A stretch of DNA of 5,218 nucleotides from Candidatus Hydrogenedentota bacterium (GTDB taxonomy: Bacteria > Hydrogenedentota > Hydrogenedentia > Hydrogenedentiales > CAITNO01), in the NCBI GenBank assembly GCA_903922535.1, contig CAIXUF010001263.1, positions 1-5,218 of the forward strand. Direction: 5' to 3'. Of this stretch, positions 1-4,537 are shown piece after piece. The translations under genes were made by a program, and so were the position numbers. The notes under the pieces were generated by a model. The model searched no databases. It was not told the DNA's origin and saw nothing but the letters and a program-made list of their open reading frames with translations. Each line of letters begins with the position of its first letter. The stretch's first letter is position 1.

Positions 1-204
1 CAGAGCAAACCCTGGCTGGCCTCGCGGTTCATCTTCCTCACCGGCGACGTCATCACCGAGGACACGCAGGCTTTCCTGCACGCGGCGGGGAACACCTACC
101 TCAACAAGCCCTTCCGCCTGCAAGAGGTCGAGGCCACCGTGACGCGGGTCGTCAGCGCAGCGGAAGCCGCCGAGCAAAAGGAAGACGCCTCCTGCACCGA
201 CTGA
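1..204 (+). CDS. C-terminal end of a receiver (REC) domain, likely tail of a hybrid histidine kinase (5' partial)
   Basis: The reading frame is open from the window edge and ends at TGA 202-204, giving 67 residues. The sequence RFIFLTGDVITEDT (residues 9-22) fits the beta4 strand and switch Thr (T14) of response-regulator receiver domains. AGNTYLNKPFRLQEV (29-43) fits beta5 with the invariant Lys-Pro (K36-P37), followed by the last helix (about 39-52). The phosphoacceptor Asp lies upstream, outside the window. The protein ends with an acidic tail about 15 residues past the domain, so REC is C-terminal. The 'LTGD...NKPF' wording is typical of REC domains at the end of hybrid sensor kinases, but a stand-alone regulator or a domain attached to another output cannot be excluded. 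It is the only supported plus-strand gene and converges on the gene ending at 313. Confidence 0.85.
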   Translation, partial: QSKPWLASRFIFLTGDVITEDTQAFLHAAGNTYLNKPFRLQEVEATVTRVVSAAEAAEQKEDASCTD

Positions 205-245
205 GCGGAGGAACACTCGGCCGGGATAACATGTCGAACGGGGAC

Positions 246-290
246 GCACACGCGGCCCGCCCGCCGGGCCGAACGGCGGGGAGCGGAAGC
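246..290. repeat. GC-rich hairpin repeat, copy 1
   Basis: This element sits in the 108-bp gap between two convergent genes. Positions 249-271 are identical over 23 bases to 1175-1197. The core is a hairpin with stem CGGCCCG (253-259) and CGGGCCG (265-271) and a CCCGC loop. Downstream, gaacggcggggagcgg loosely resembles the flank of copy 2. A role in 3'-end formation for the two converging genes is possible, but there is no U-tract, so it does not look like a standard intrinsic terminator. I recall such elements as dispersed repeats in Verrucomicrobiota. Confidence 0.7.
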
Positions 291-312
291 AACTTGCCAG
301 CAAACCATAATT

Positions 313-1269
313 TCATTCTCGGAGGGCTTCTTTCACGACTTTGACCACACTCCCCTTCAAGAAAACAGCCTCGCCTTTGACCGGGCCGAGCGAAACCTTC
401 TTTCCAGTTCTGAGGCTGCCCAAATACTCCTTGGCAAACAAGTCCGAGGGGCCGCGCATCAGGAAAGTTTCCGAATTGGGGTCCATGTCCCGGAAACCTC
501 CCCACTCTTTGAACGTGGCCGTGCGCAGCAGGGTCACACTCTCCGAACCGCGGGCATAAACATCACACATCAAGTCAGACGGCCCCGTGTTTGGAGACTT
601 CCAAATGAAAAGGGTGTTCGTGGTCACGAAAAGCCCACGCATGGCGAAGCCGGAGGGCACCTGCATCAGAGGCTTGAGCGGTTCCTGTACGGTCGCCAGG
701 GTCGTTCGCCCGTTGGATTGCCATTGGACCAGGAGGTACTGTGCGCCTGGATCAGAGAGCACTCCTTGAACTCCATTGGTCAATGAGCCGGGAGTCGCAT
801 GAAGCCGCGTGTCGTTGGCGAAGACAAAATCGCTTTGTTCCATCCAATACACAGCTTGTTCGTCCTGGTTGAAAACAGCGACGGAAGGACTTCGCGCGAC
901 CTTGATCCCCGCATCTGAAATGAAAACGGCACGGGCGTTGGTCGATCCGTAGTGGTCGACAAAGAAGTTCACCACCAACTTGTCCGCGCGTTGGTTTCGG
1001 CGGATGCGCTGCACGATGGTATTGGTCAGTCCCTGTTGGGCGAGAATCCTCTGCACGTCTCTGGGGTCAATCCATGCCGCATACAAGTCGTTCGAGGAAT
1101 CCACTTTCTTGAAATCAGCGGCGTGGGCACTGCCGCCGACCAACAAGACAAGGCACAGAGCGAACTTCTGCGCGCACGCGGCCCGCCCGCCGGGCCGCCC
1201 CGCACCGGGCGGAGAAGCAGAGCGGCGGCATGCGGGAATGCAGATCTTCTGGGACATTCGCGTGCTCAT
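313..1269 (-). CDS. Secreted protein of unknown function with a repeat-expanded signal peptide
   Basis: The frame encodes 318 residues, with the start ATG at 1269-1267 overlapping the upstream stop as ATGA, which supports this start by translational coupling. The N-terminus is odd. A short basic start (MSTRMSQK) is followed by about 24 Arg/Pro/Gly/Cys-rich residues (10-33) encoded by a GC hairpin repeat, then a normal hydrophobic core (FALCLVLLVGG, 36-46) and a signal peptidase I site after SAHA (A50). The predicted mature protein is about 268 residues, rich in beta-type stretches (e.g. SVAVFNQDEQAVYW, QYLLVQWQSNGRTTLATV, TNTLFIWKSP) with one Cys, which suggests a beta-sandwich or a partial propeller. 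No family is recognised. It probably acts in the periplasm or cell envelope together with the membrane-anchored protein encoded just upstream. Confidence 0.8.
   Translation of the reverse strand: MSTRMSQKICIPACRRSASPPGAGRPGGRAACAQKFALCLVLLVGGSAHAADFKKVDSSNDLYAAWIDPRDVQRILAQQGLTNTIVQRIRRNQRADKLVVNFFVDHYGSTNARAVFISDAGIKVARSPSVAVFNQDEQAVYWMEQSDFVFANDTRLHATPGSLTNGVQGVLSDPGAQYLLVQWQSNGRTTLATVQEPLKPLMQVPSGFAMRGLFVTTNTLFIWKSPNTGPSDLMCDVYARGSESVTLLRTATFKEWGGFRDMDPNSETFLMRGPSDLFAKEYLGSLRTGKKVSLGPVKGEAVFLKGSVVKVVKEALRE
1171..1242. repeat. 72-bp GC hairpin repeat, copy 2, inside a coding region and flanked by 9-bp near-identical direct repeats
   Basis: The interval contains the 23-base match to copy 1 (1175-1197), with the same 7-bp stem (1179-1185 with 1191-1197). 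It is bordered by GAACTTCTG (1162-1170) and GATCTTCTG (1243-1251), which agree at 8 of 9 positions and look like a target-site duplication. The insert is 24 codons long and keeps the reading frame. Deleting the insert plus one flank would join MSTRMSQK directly to FALCLVLLVGG, an ordinary signal peptide. The mechanism of movement is not visible, because no transposase or terminal inverted repeat is present. Confidence 0.6.
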
Positions 1270-1691
1270 TTCTTGACAAACAAAAGGTAGAGGTTGGTTT
1301 TCTCAATCACGCGACGATGGGCCTGATAGGCTTTGCCATCCGGCCGCGTCGGTAACCATTCCACACGCACAAATAGTGTCCGATTTGTGTCGGCGATGAG
1401 CGTCGGCAAGTCACGCAGGAGGACGTAATTGGTATGTGCGTCCGTGATTGTGATCTTGTGGATGTGGCTGCGCTCCCGCGCTGCTTCAAAGGCGTCCCGC
1501 TCCTGTGCCGCTGTCATTGCAGACTCAACCTGAGAAACCAAGCTGCGATACTTGAGGGGGCCGTAGGTGCTCATCTCAAGATAGTATCCGAGGTATCCTC
1601 CCTTGATCGGCCAGTAGAGCTCGTAGGAAGCGATTGCCACGAAGACGCCCGCAGCGGCGACTAGGATAAACTTGTGTGTCCGGGAAAACAT
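1266..1691 (-). CDS. Small membrane-anchored protein of unknown function
   Basis: The protein has 141 residues from ATG 1691-1689. The frame also has a GTG at 1700, but that codon overlaps the strong Shine-Dalgarno AGGTGG (1702-1697), which sits 5 bases before ATG 1691, so the ATG is preferred. One N-terminal transmembrane helix (about residues 8-24, FILVAAAGVFVAIASYE) follows a short basic stretch. The rest (about 25-141) should lie outside the cytoplasm. It is mixed helical (LVSQVESAMTAAQERDAFEAARER) then beta-like (THIP/NYVLLRDLPTLIADTNRTLFVRVEW) and ends LYLLFVKK. I do not recognise a family. The stop overlaps the start of the 313-1269 gene by four bases (ATGA), so the two are one translationally coupled unit. 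Confidence 0.82.
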   Translation of the reverse strand: MFSRTHKFILVAAAGVFVAIASYELYWPIKGGYLGYYLEMSTYGPLKYRSLVSQVESAMTAAQERDAFEAARERSHIHKITITDAHTNYVLLRDLPTLIADTNRTLFVRVEWLPTRPDGKAYQAHRRVIEKTNLYLLFVKK

Positions 1692-1696
1692 GGCTG

Positions 1697-1702
1697 CCAC
1701 CT
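1697..1702 (-). promoter_or_regulatory. Ribosome binding site that decides the start at 1691
   Basis: AGGTGG on the minus strand matches five of the six bases of AGGAGG and lies 5 bases before ATG 1691-1689. It argues against the upstream in-frame GTG at 1700. Confidence 0.6.
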
Positions 1703-1763
1703 AGCGCAACAGTTCGGCGTTTATCGCGAGCAGGCCGACTGGGAAAGTTTTTCCTGCGCTCAT
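1701..1763 (-). CDS. Possible 20-codon leader or remnant ORF
   Basis: ATG 1763 begins a 20-residue frame (MSAGKTFPVGLLAINAELLR) that stops with TAG at 1701-1703, only 9 bases before the preferred start of the 1266-1691 gene. The stop overlaps the Shine-Dalgarno of that gene. It could be a leader peptide coupled to the gene, or the last codons of a gene whose front was replaced by the repeats at 1800-1970. It is too short to judge by composition. Confidence 0.2.
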   Translation of the reverse strand: MSAGKTFPVGLLAINAELLR

Positions 1764-1821
1764 CACACGCCCACCGTAGGCAGGCCGTCGGCCCCGGTCA
1801 AACGCAAAAGCGGCGGGCGTA

Positions 1822-1846
1822 GAGTCCCGCAGAGAAGAGTTGAGAG
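1822..1846. repeat. 25-bp direct repeat, copy 1
   Basis: This is identical over 25 bases to 2697-2721; the core reads GAGTCCCGCAGAGAAGAG and continues with ttgagag. It lies in a gene-free stretch (1704-2073) next to the longer repeat at 1883-1970. Flanks of the two copies differ, so the 25 bp appear to be the conserved part of a dispersed element. Confidence 0.7.
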
Positions 1847-1882
1847 TGGAGAGAAGCCCAGCGCGGACAGGAGGAGGGCCAG

Positions 1883-1970
1883 GTTTTTGGACTGCGGCGG
1901 GAAGCGCAGCGCCACGCCGCTTTGGTTTTCCGCGGAGCGGTCGGCGGTCGCAGTCAAAGCGCCGTCGCCG
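1883..1970. repeat. Dispersed GC-rich repeat with internal inverted segments
   Basis: The stretch begins with a T-run, then GGACTGCGGCGGGAAGCG, cgccacgccgctttgg, and ends tcgcagtcaaagcgccgtcgccgcg. GACTGCGG near 1890 and TCGCAGTC near 1948 form an inverted pair with one mismatch, and 'ccgctttgg' and 'caaagcgcc' are a second loose pair. I recall this pattern from repeated intergenic elements in Pedosphaera-like Verrucomicrobiota; there is no second copy in this window. Frames through it are R/P/A-rich and do not look like protein. With the 25-bp repeat it fills the gene-free stretch 1704-2073. Confidence 0.5.
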
Positions 1971-2073
1971 CGTCAACGTCCAGAGCTCAGGCACGCGGGG
2001 CCGGTGACATCCGCCAACCGCGACTTCTCGACAAACTGAAAGCGCCATCCCGCGTTGACTGCAGCGATCTTCC

Positions 2074-2081
2074 GTTAGGGC
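2074..2081. other. 8-bp box overlapping the stop codon, possible attC R''-like element
   Basis: On the gene's strand this reads GCCCTAAC and contains the TAA stop. It is the exact inverse of the box at 2394-2401. Integron attC sites open with RYYYAAC, often holding the cassette stop; here CCCTAAC misses the first purine. No matching second half (GTTRRRY) is found within 140 bases downstream, so a complete attC cannot be claimed. Confidence 0.3.
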
Positions 2082-2389
2082 GATTCATAAAGTGCTAGAC
2101 CACATTTTGAGCAACAACGTGGAGCGCCGATTCGCACGTCCTGATTTGAAAGCCAAGCCTCGCCGCATCGCGGACAAGGACACCGCACTGCACGAAATGC
2201 TGACCAACCCCACAAACCACTCCATACAAGGACGAAAACAAAACATACAAACTGTGCGTAATCTTTAACCCAGAATGCCCAAGCAATAGAACAGAAAATG
2301 GCCAGGGGTAATCCAAGCAACAGACCAGTTGCTGCGATAATGTGCCTTCTTCGATACTCACGCCACTGTGCAGGGACTTGCCTGAACAT
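2075..2389 (-). CDS. Two-TM protein with C-terminal zinc ribbon, cassette-like
   Basis: The product has 104 residues from ATG 2389-2387. Two earlier ATGs (2407, 2404) lack a Shine-Dalgarno, whereas AGGG (2398-2395) lies 5 bases before 2389. It starts with a basic, aromatic segment (VPAQWREYRRRH, 5-16), then two membrane helices (about 17-40 and 44-64), then a zinc-ribbon tail with knuckles CPRC (72-75) and CSKCG (93-97); extra Cys lie at 70 and 92. The layout resembles a widespread uncharacterised family with a 'W-x-E-Y-R-R-R' start, two TM helices and a 'CPRCG...C-x2-CG' tail; this is from memory. Function is unknown. Its DNA is clearly less GC-rich than its neighbours, and 8-bp inverted boxes overlap its stop and lie just before its start, as in an integron cassette. 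Confidence 0.8.
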   Translation of the reverse strand: MFRQVPAQWREYRRRHIIAATGLLLGLPLAIFCSIAWAFWVKDYAQFVCFVFVLVWSGLWGWSAFRAVRCPCPRCGEAWLSNQDVRIGAPRCCSKCGLALYESP

Positions 2390-2393
2390 ATAA

Positions 2394-2401
2394 GCCCTAA
2401 C
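2394..2401. other. 8-bp box before the start codon, possible recombination core (G/TT)
   Basis: On the minus strand this reads GTTAGGGC, close to the integron core GTTRRRY (one mismatch at the last base). It also supplies the AGGG ribosome binding site for the start at 2389. It would be the left cassette boundary if the neighbouring integrase relic belongs to an integron. Confidence 0.3.
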
Positions 2402-2414
2402 CATCATTGTTTAG

Positions 2415-2432
2415 CATGGAAAGAAGTCCATG
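2415..2432. promoter_or_regulatory. Perfect inverted repeat CATGGA-N6-TCCATG upstream of the zinc-ribbon gene
   Basis: Two 6-bp arms (2415-2420 and 2427-2432) are separated by AAGAAG, 26-43 bases before the start at 2389. GTTTAG (2409-2414) and CTAAAC (2467-2472) form a wider inverted pair around it. It could be an operator or part of a recombination site; no clear -35/-10 pair is visible. Confidence 0.35.
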
Positions 2433-2494
2433 ATACTGGATATTGAGGCACAAACAGGGAGTTGACCTAAACCCCACATCCCGGTGAAATTCAT

Positions 2495-2524
2495 GGCCGA
2501 AGGCTATGGGAAACCATAGGGGCC
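2495..2524. repeat. Hairpin with GAAA tetraloop
   Basis: CTATGG (2504-2509), a GAAA loop (2510-2513) and CCATAG (2514-2519) form a perfect stem. GGCC (2495-2498) and GGCC (2521-2524) can pair outside it with a small internal bulge. It lies about 50 bases upstream of the integrase relic. There is no T-run on either side, so it is not a standard terminator. The remainder of 2402-2574 shows nothing gene-like. Confidence 0.5.
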
Positions 2525-2574
2525 GTCAAGGCCAGACATCGCCGGTGGCGCAGCCAGCGCTGGCGCACGAGACG

Positions 2575-2667
2575 GTGATACCCAATCCCAAACTGAAGCT
2601 CCTGGACCAAATGCCGGAGCTGATGCCGCTGAAGCATTATTCGATCCGGACGGAGCCGACGTACTGC
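2575..2667 (+). pseudogene. Relic of the N-terminal domain of an integron-type tyrosine recombinase
   Basis: About 31 codons read VIPNPKLKLLDQMPELM-PLKHYSIRTEPTYC. This resembles the start of the core-binding (SAM-like) domain of IntI-type integrases, which I recall as 'NPKLKLLDQVREVMRLKHYS-RTE-Y'. Differences such as MPE for VRE and P for R suggest decay. After TYC, where an integrase would continue with a tryptophan-containing helix, the sequence becomes G/C-rich and runs into the 25-bp repeat at 2697. The catalytic domain (R...HxxR...Y) is absent. The frame stays open upstream to ATG 2506, but those residues are not integrase-like. It is on the strand opposite to the zinc-ribbon gene and points away from it, the usual integron geometry. 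Confidence 0.7.
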
Positions 2668-2798
2668 GGCCGGGGGCGGGCGGTTTGTCCAGCGCGGAGT
2701 CCCGCAGAGAAGAGTTGAGAGGGGTTGGAGTTGAAGTGAGCGCAGCCGCCAGCCAAGAGCGGGCTGGCGAGGGTGCATAAGATGAGGGTGCTCTTCAC
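2637..2798 (-). CDS. Possible small lipoprotein, 3' half made of repeat and relic sequence
   Basis: A GTG at 2798 opens a 53-residue frame beginning MKSTLILCTLASPLLAGGCA. It has a basic start, hydrophobic core and a lipobox-like Cys at 19, although AGG in front of the Cys is not the ideal LAG. GGAA lies 6 bases before the GTG. The start is 12 bases after the stop of the phage-like remnant, in the same frame, as if co-transcribed. After about residue 23 the coding DNA is the 25-bp repeat and the antisense of the integrase relic, so the natural C-terminus has probably been lost. A self-complementary stretch GCCAGCC/GGCTGGC (2748-2754, 2762-2768) falls in the signal peptide. Small lipoproteins occur in phage lysis modules, but no function is shown here. 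Confidence 0.35.
   Translation of the reverse strand: MKSTLILCTLASPLLAGGCAHFNSNPSQLFSAGLRAGQTARPRPQYVGSVRIE
2697..2721. repeat. 25-bp direct repeat, copy 2, at the truncated end of the integrase relic
   Basis: This is identical to 1822-1846 and in the same orientation. It begins 30 bases after the last integrase-like codon, so insertion or recombination at this element is a likely cause of the truncation. Confidence 0.7.
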
Positions 2799-2810
2799 GG
2801 GCAGTTCCGT

Positions 2811-3101
2811 TCAGACCCGCACCAGCTTCACCACGCCGCCGCCCTGGCGCATTGGGCTGCCGTATTTCGAGAGCAGGGATTGCACAAGGCGGGGGAGGAT
2901 CGGGCGGATGTCGGTTTTGCTGTATTTCTTCCCGGCGGTGGAGGTCCAGTCGGAGGCGATGCCTTCGCCGGGGGGCGCGGTGGTGCGGTCGAGAAGCAGC
3001 AGTTCGCGGGCTAACTCGCAGGTCGCGTCCGACACGCCTTTCGGAACGACGTTGCTGGCGACCACGCCGGCAGTGCCGGACGTGGCCACGGCGTCAGGAT
3101 C
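2811..3101 (-). pseudogene. C-terminal remnant of a phage DnaT-like / neck-type protein
   Basis: About 96 residues end at TGA 2813-2811. SNVVPKGVSDATCELAREL followed by LLLDRTTAPPGEG, then KKYSKTDIRPILPRLVQSLL and GGGVVKLVRV, resembles the C-terminal half of a phage structural-module family called 'DnaT-like ssDNA-binding protein'. Its members have the pattern 'P-x-x-V-x-x-A-T-x-E-L-A' and often end with a line such as 'LL-x-x-Y-G...VRLVR'. This is from memory. Family members are usually about 150-170 residues, so roughly the first 60-70 are missing. The frame is open further upstream to 3338, but that part is Arg-rich and overlaps the J-domain gene. GTG 3089 would be an in-frame start, without a visible Shine-Dalgarno. 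It is either a truncated phage gene or a very short survivor. Confidence 0.5.
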
Positions 3102-3240
3102 GCGGCAGTCTTGAACGGGCTCCACCCAATGCCAAATTCTCAGGCCGGCCCACCAAGCCCTCACTTGCTTCGAGTGTTTGCCGTGCCGCCTCCTGTTCGC
3201 GGCAGCTTGCGCTCCGCGCCCGCGCCTGGCCATCCGCCAT
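3094..3240 (-). CDS. Doubtful 48-residue ORF downstream of the J-domain gene
   Basis: ATG 3240 starts 12 bases after the J-domain gene stop and runs to TGA 3094-3096. The product is Arg/Ala/Gly-rich, starting MADGQARARSASCREQEAAR, and its end overlaps the start of the phage-like remnant in another frame. There is no clear ribosome binding site and I recognise no family. It is listed because the interval 3102-3252 otherwise holds nothing. Confidence 0.15.
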   Translation of the reverse strand: MADGQARARSASCREQEAARQTLEASEGLVGRPENLALGGARSRLPRS

Positions 3241-3252
3241 CGCCCCGTTGCC

Positions 3253-4317
3253 TTAAAACGGAAACTCCGGATTTGGCGGCGGGGCCTTCCGCCGGCGCGG
3301 CGGCTTGGCCTTTTCCGTCGCCGCCTTCCATTGAGCAATCATCTCCTGGGTCTCCATCCAGTGTCGCCGCATCGCCATCAACTCGCCCCTCAACTCCCGG
3401 CGCACCTGGTCCGCCAGCACCAGGTGGTCGGTACGTTGGGAAAAATTCCAAGCCGGTTCCTGCCGCCATTGGTTGATCTGCCGTTTGAGCTCGCGCAGCG
3501 AATTCTTCAGTTGCGCCGTGATGCGTTGCAGCAGCGAGGCGCTGGTGTGCGCCGTCGTGCCGCTCTCGCCCATCTCGCAGAGCGTGAGAATCACTTCCAA
3601 TTGCTCCGCGTCCCCCGCTTCGTACGCGGCCTGCGCCTGATGCCACCATTCCGTTTTTTGCGCCGTCATGTCCCGATGCACGTCGGGATGCAACCGGCGC
3701 ACCACCGCGCGATACAGTTCCTTGAGCCGTTTGGAGGCGTGCGCCGGCGCGGCCGACTTGGTCTGTGGCCCAAACCGGGAGCCGCGTGGGTCCCGTGGAT
3801 CAAAGTCCGACCCAGCCGCACCGAACATCTCCTCGAAAATGGCTTTCATCGCCTCCTCCATGTCGTCTGGATCTTCCCAGTCTGGTCCCGCGCCGAACGG
3901 ATCCCGCTTCCCGTCCCCTTCACCGCCGGGCGGCGGGGGTGGTGGCGGCGGTTCGGGATTCTCCTGGCGTTCCATCACTCGCTTATAGGCCCGGGCGTAG
4001 GAGATGCCGCTGAACATGACCTCGTTTTCGACCATGAAGACGATGGCATCATCCGCCGCCCTCTTGAGATTGAGTTCCCGGAGTTCCGTGAGCAACGCGC
4101 CGAAGTGGCTGCTCATCCACCGGGAGAACTGGGGCTGATCCGTCTGCTGAAAACGGTCGAGCACCCGCCGCGCATTCTCCAGGTCGCGCAACGCCTTCTC
4201 GTAGTCCTTCTTGATTTTGGTTCGGATGCGCGTGCCATCCACCCGCACCATCGCGCGGCAGTGATTGCCCGCGTGGGCGTGGGGAACAGCATGTTGTTTG
4301 GGTGCGCGGCGTGCCAT
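3253..4317 (-). CDS. J-domain-like protein with central HPD motif and flanking helical regions
   Basis: The protein has 354 residues from ATG 4317. An internal Met at 23 is a possible alternative start, and neither has a convincing Shine-Dalgarno. Residues 34-118 are mostly helical (KKDYEKALRDLENARRVLDRF). They are followed by a Pro-rich linker (eight Pro at 123-130), an acidic/Gly/Arg stretch (131-190), and a J-like domain at about 196-243. That domain holds the HPD tripeptide (210-212) in LYRAVVRRLHPDVH and the later WWHQAQAAYEAGDAEQLEVIL helix. Residues 258-340 look like a long amphipathic or coiled-coil region, and the tail is Pro/Arg-rich. The HPD motif should stimulate an Hsp70 (DnaK) ATPase. 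The J domain is short, lacks the Gly/Phe and zinc regions of DnaJ, and sits mid-protein, so this is a specialised co-chaperone or a non-canonical J-like protein. The client is unknown. Confidence 0.85.
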   Translation of the reverse strand: MARRAPKQHAVPHAHAGNHCRAMVRVDGTRIRTKIKKDYEKALRDLENARRVLDRFQQTDQPQFSRWMSSHFGALLTELRELNLKRAADDAIVFMVENEVMFSGISYARAYKRVMERQENPEPPPPPPPPGGEGDGKRDPFGAGPDWEDPDDMEEAMKAIFEEMFGAAGSDFDPRDPRGSRFGPQTKSAAPAHASKRLKELYRAVVRRLHPDVHRDMTAQKTEWWHQAQAAYEAGDAEQLEVILTLCEMGESGTTAHTSASLLQRITAQLKNSLRELKRQINQWRQEPAWNFSQRTDHLVLADQVRRELRGELMAMRRHWMETQEMIAQWKAATEKAKPPRRRKAPPPNPEFPF

Positions 4318-4379
4318 TAAAAGCGCCGCAAAGTATCAGCCCATCCGCCTCACTTCCAGCGCATCTTCGCGCCCAATCC

Positions 4380-4478
4380 TCAGCGCCCCTGACCGACGAC
4401 AGTAGCAATCTCTTCGACACGCTCATCGGCCACACCGCCTTGCGGAGCCGCGAAGTCCACCGCTACCAGCTTGGGCAT
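4380..4478 (-). CDS. Doubtful 32-residue ORF
   Basis: ATG 4478 to TGA 4380-4382 gives MPKLVAVDFAAPQGGVADER plus 12 residues. Its composition is ordinary for a protein, and GGAAA lies 7 bases before the ATG. It sits between the Cys-rich gene and the J-domain gene on the same strand. It might be the start of a truncated gene; I recognise no family. Confidence 0.25.
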   Translation of the reverse strand: MPKLVAVDFAAPQGGVADERVEEIATVVGQGR

Positions 4479-4537
4479 GTTCGGATTTCCGCTTGCCGCT
4501 TTCCCGCCTTCCACTTTTCACTCCGTCGTTTCAGTCG

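Noticed and set aside
1701..2048. Minus- and plus-strand frames of over 110 residues through 1700-2048
   Set aside because: They run through dispersed repeats and are Arg/Pro/Ala-rich, with no ribosome binding site or recognisable motif.
1940..2081. Complete attC site after the zinc-ribbon gene
   Set aside because: No GTTRRRY partner for the GCCCTAAC box was found; GTTGGCG and GTTGACG fail the consensus.
2462..2494. TTGACC with a loosely placed TGAAAT, possible plus-strand promoter
   Set aside because: The -10 match is poor and no intact plus-strand gene follows.
3928..3957. G-rich run on the plus strand that could form a G-quadruplex
   Set aside because: It is explained by the poly-Pro codons of the J-domain gene on the other strand.
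3178..4320. Long plus-strand open frame of 380 residues opposite the J-domain gene
   Set aside because: It is the antisense of a gene with a clear HPD-containing domain. Its product is Arg/His/Pro-rich without domains.
4318..4380. GATACT as a -10 box for the J-domain gene
   Set aside because: No acceptable -35 at 16-18 bases; only three of six bases match at the best position.
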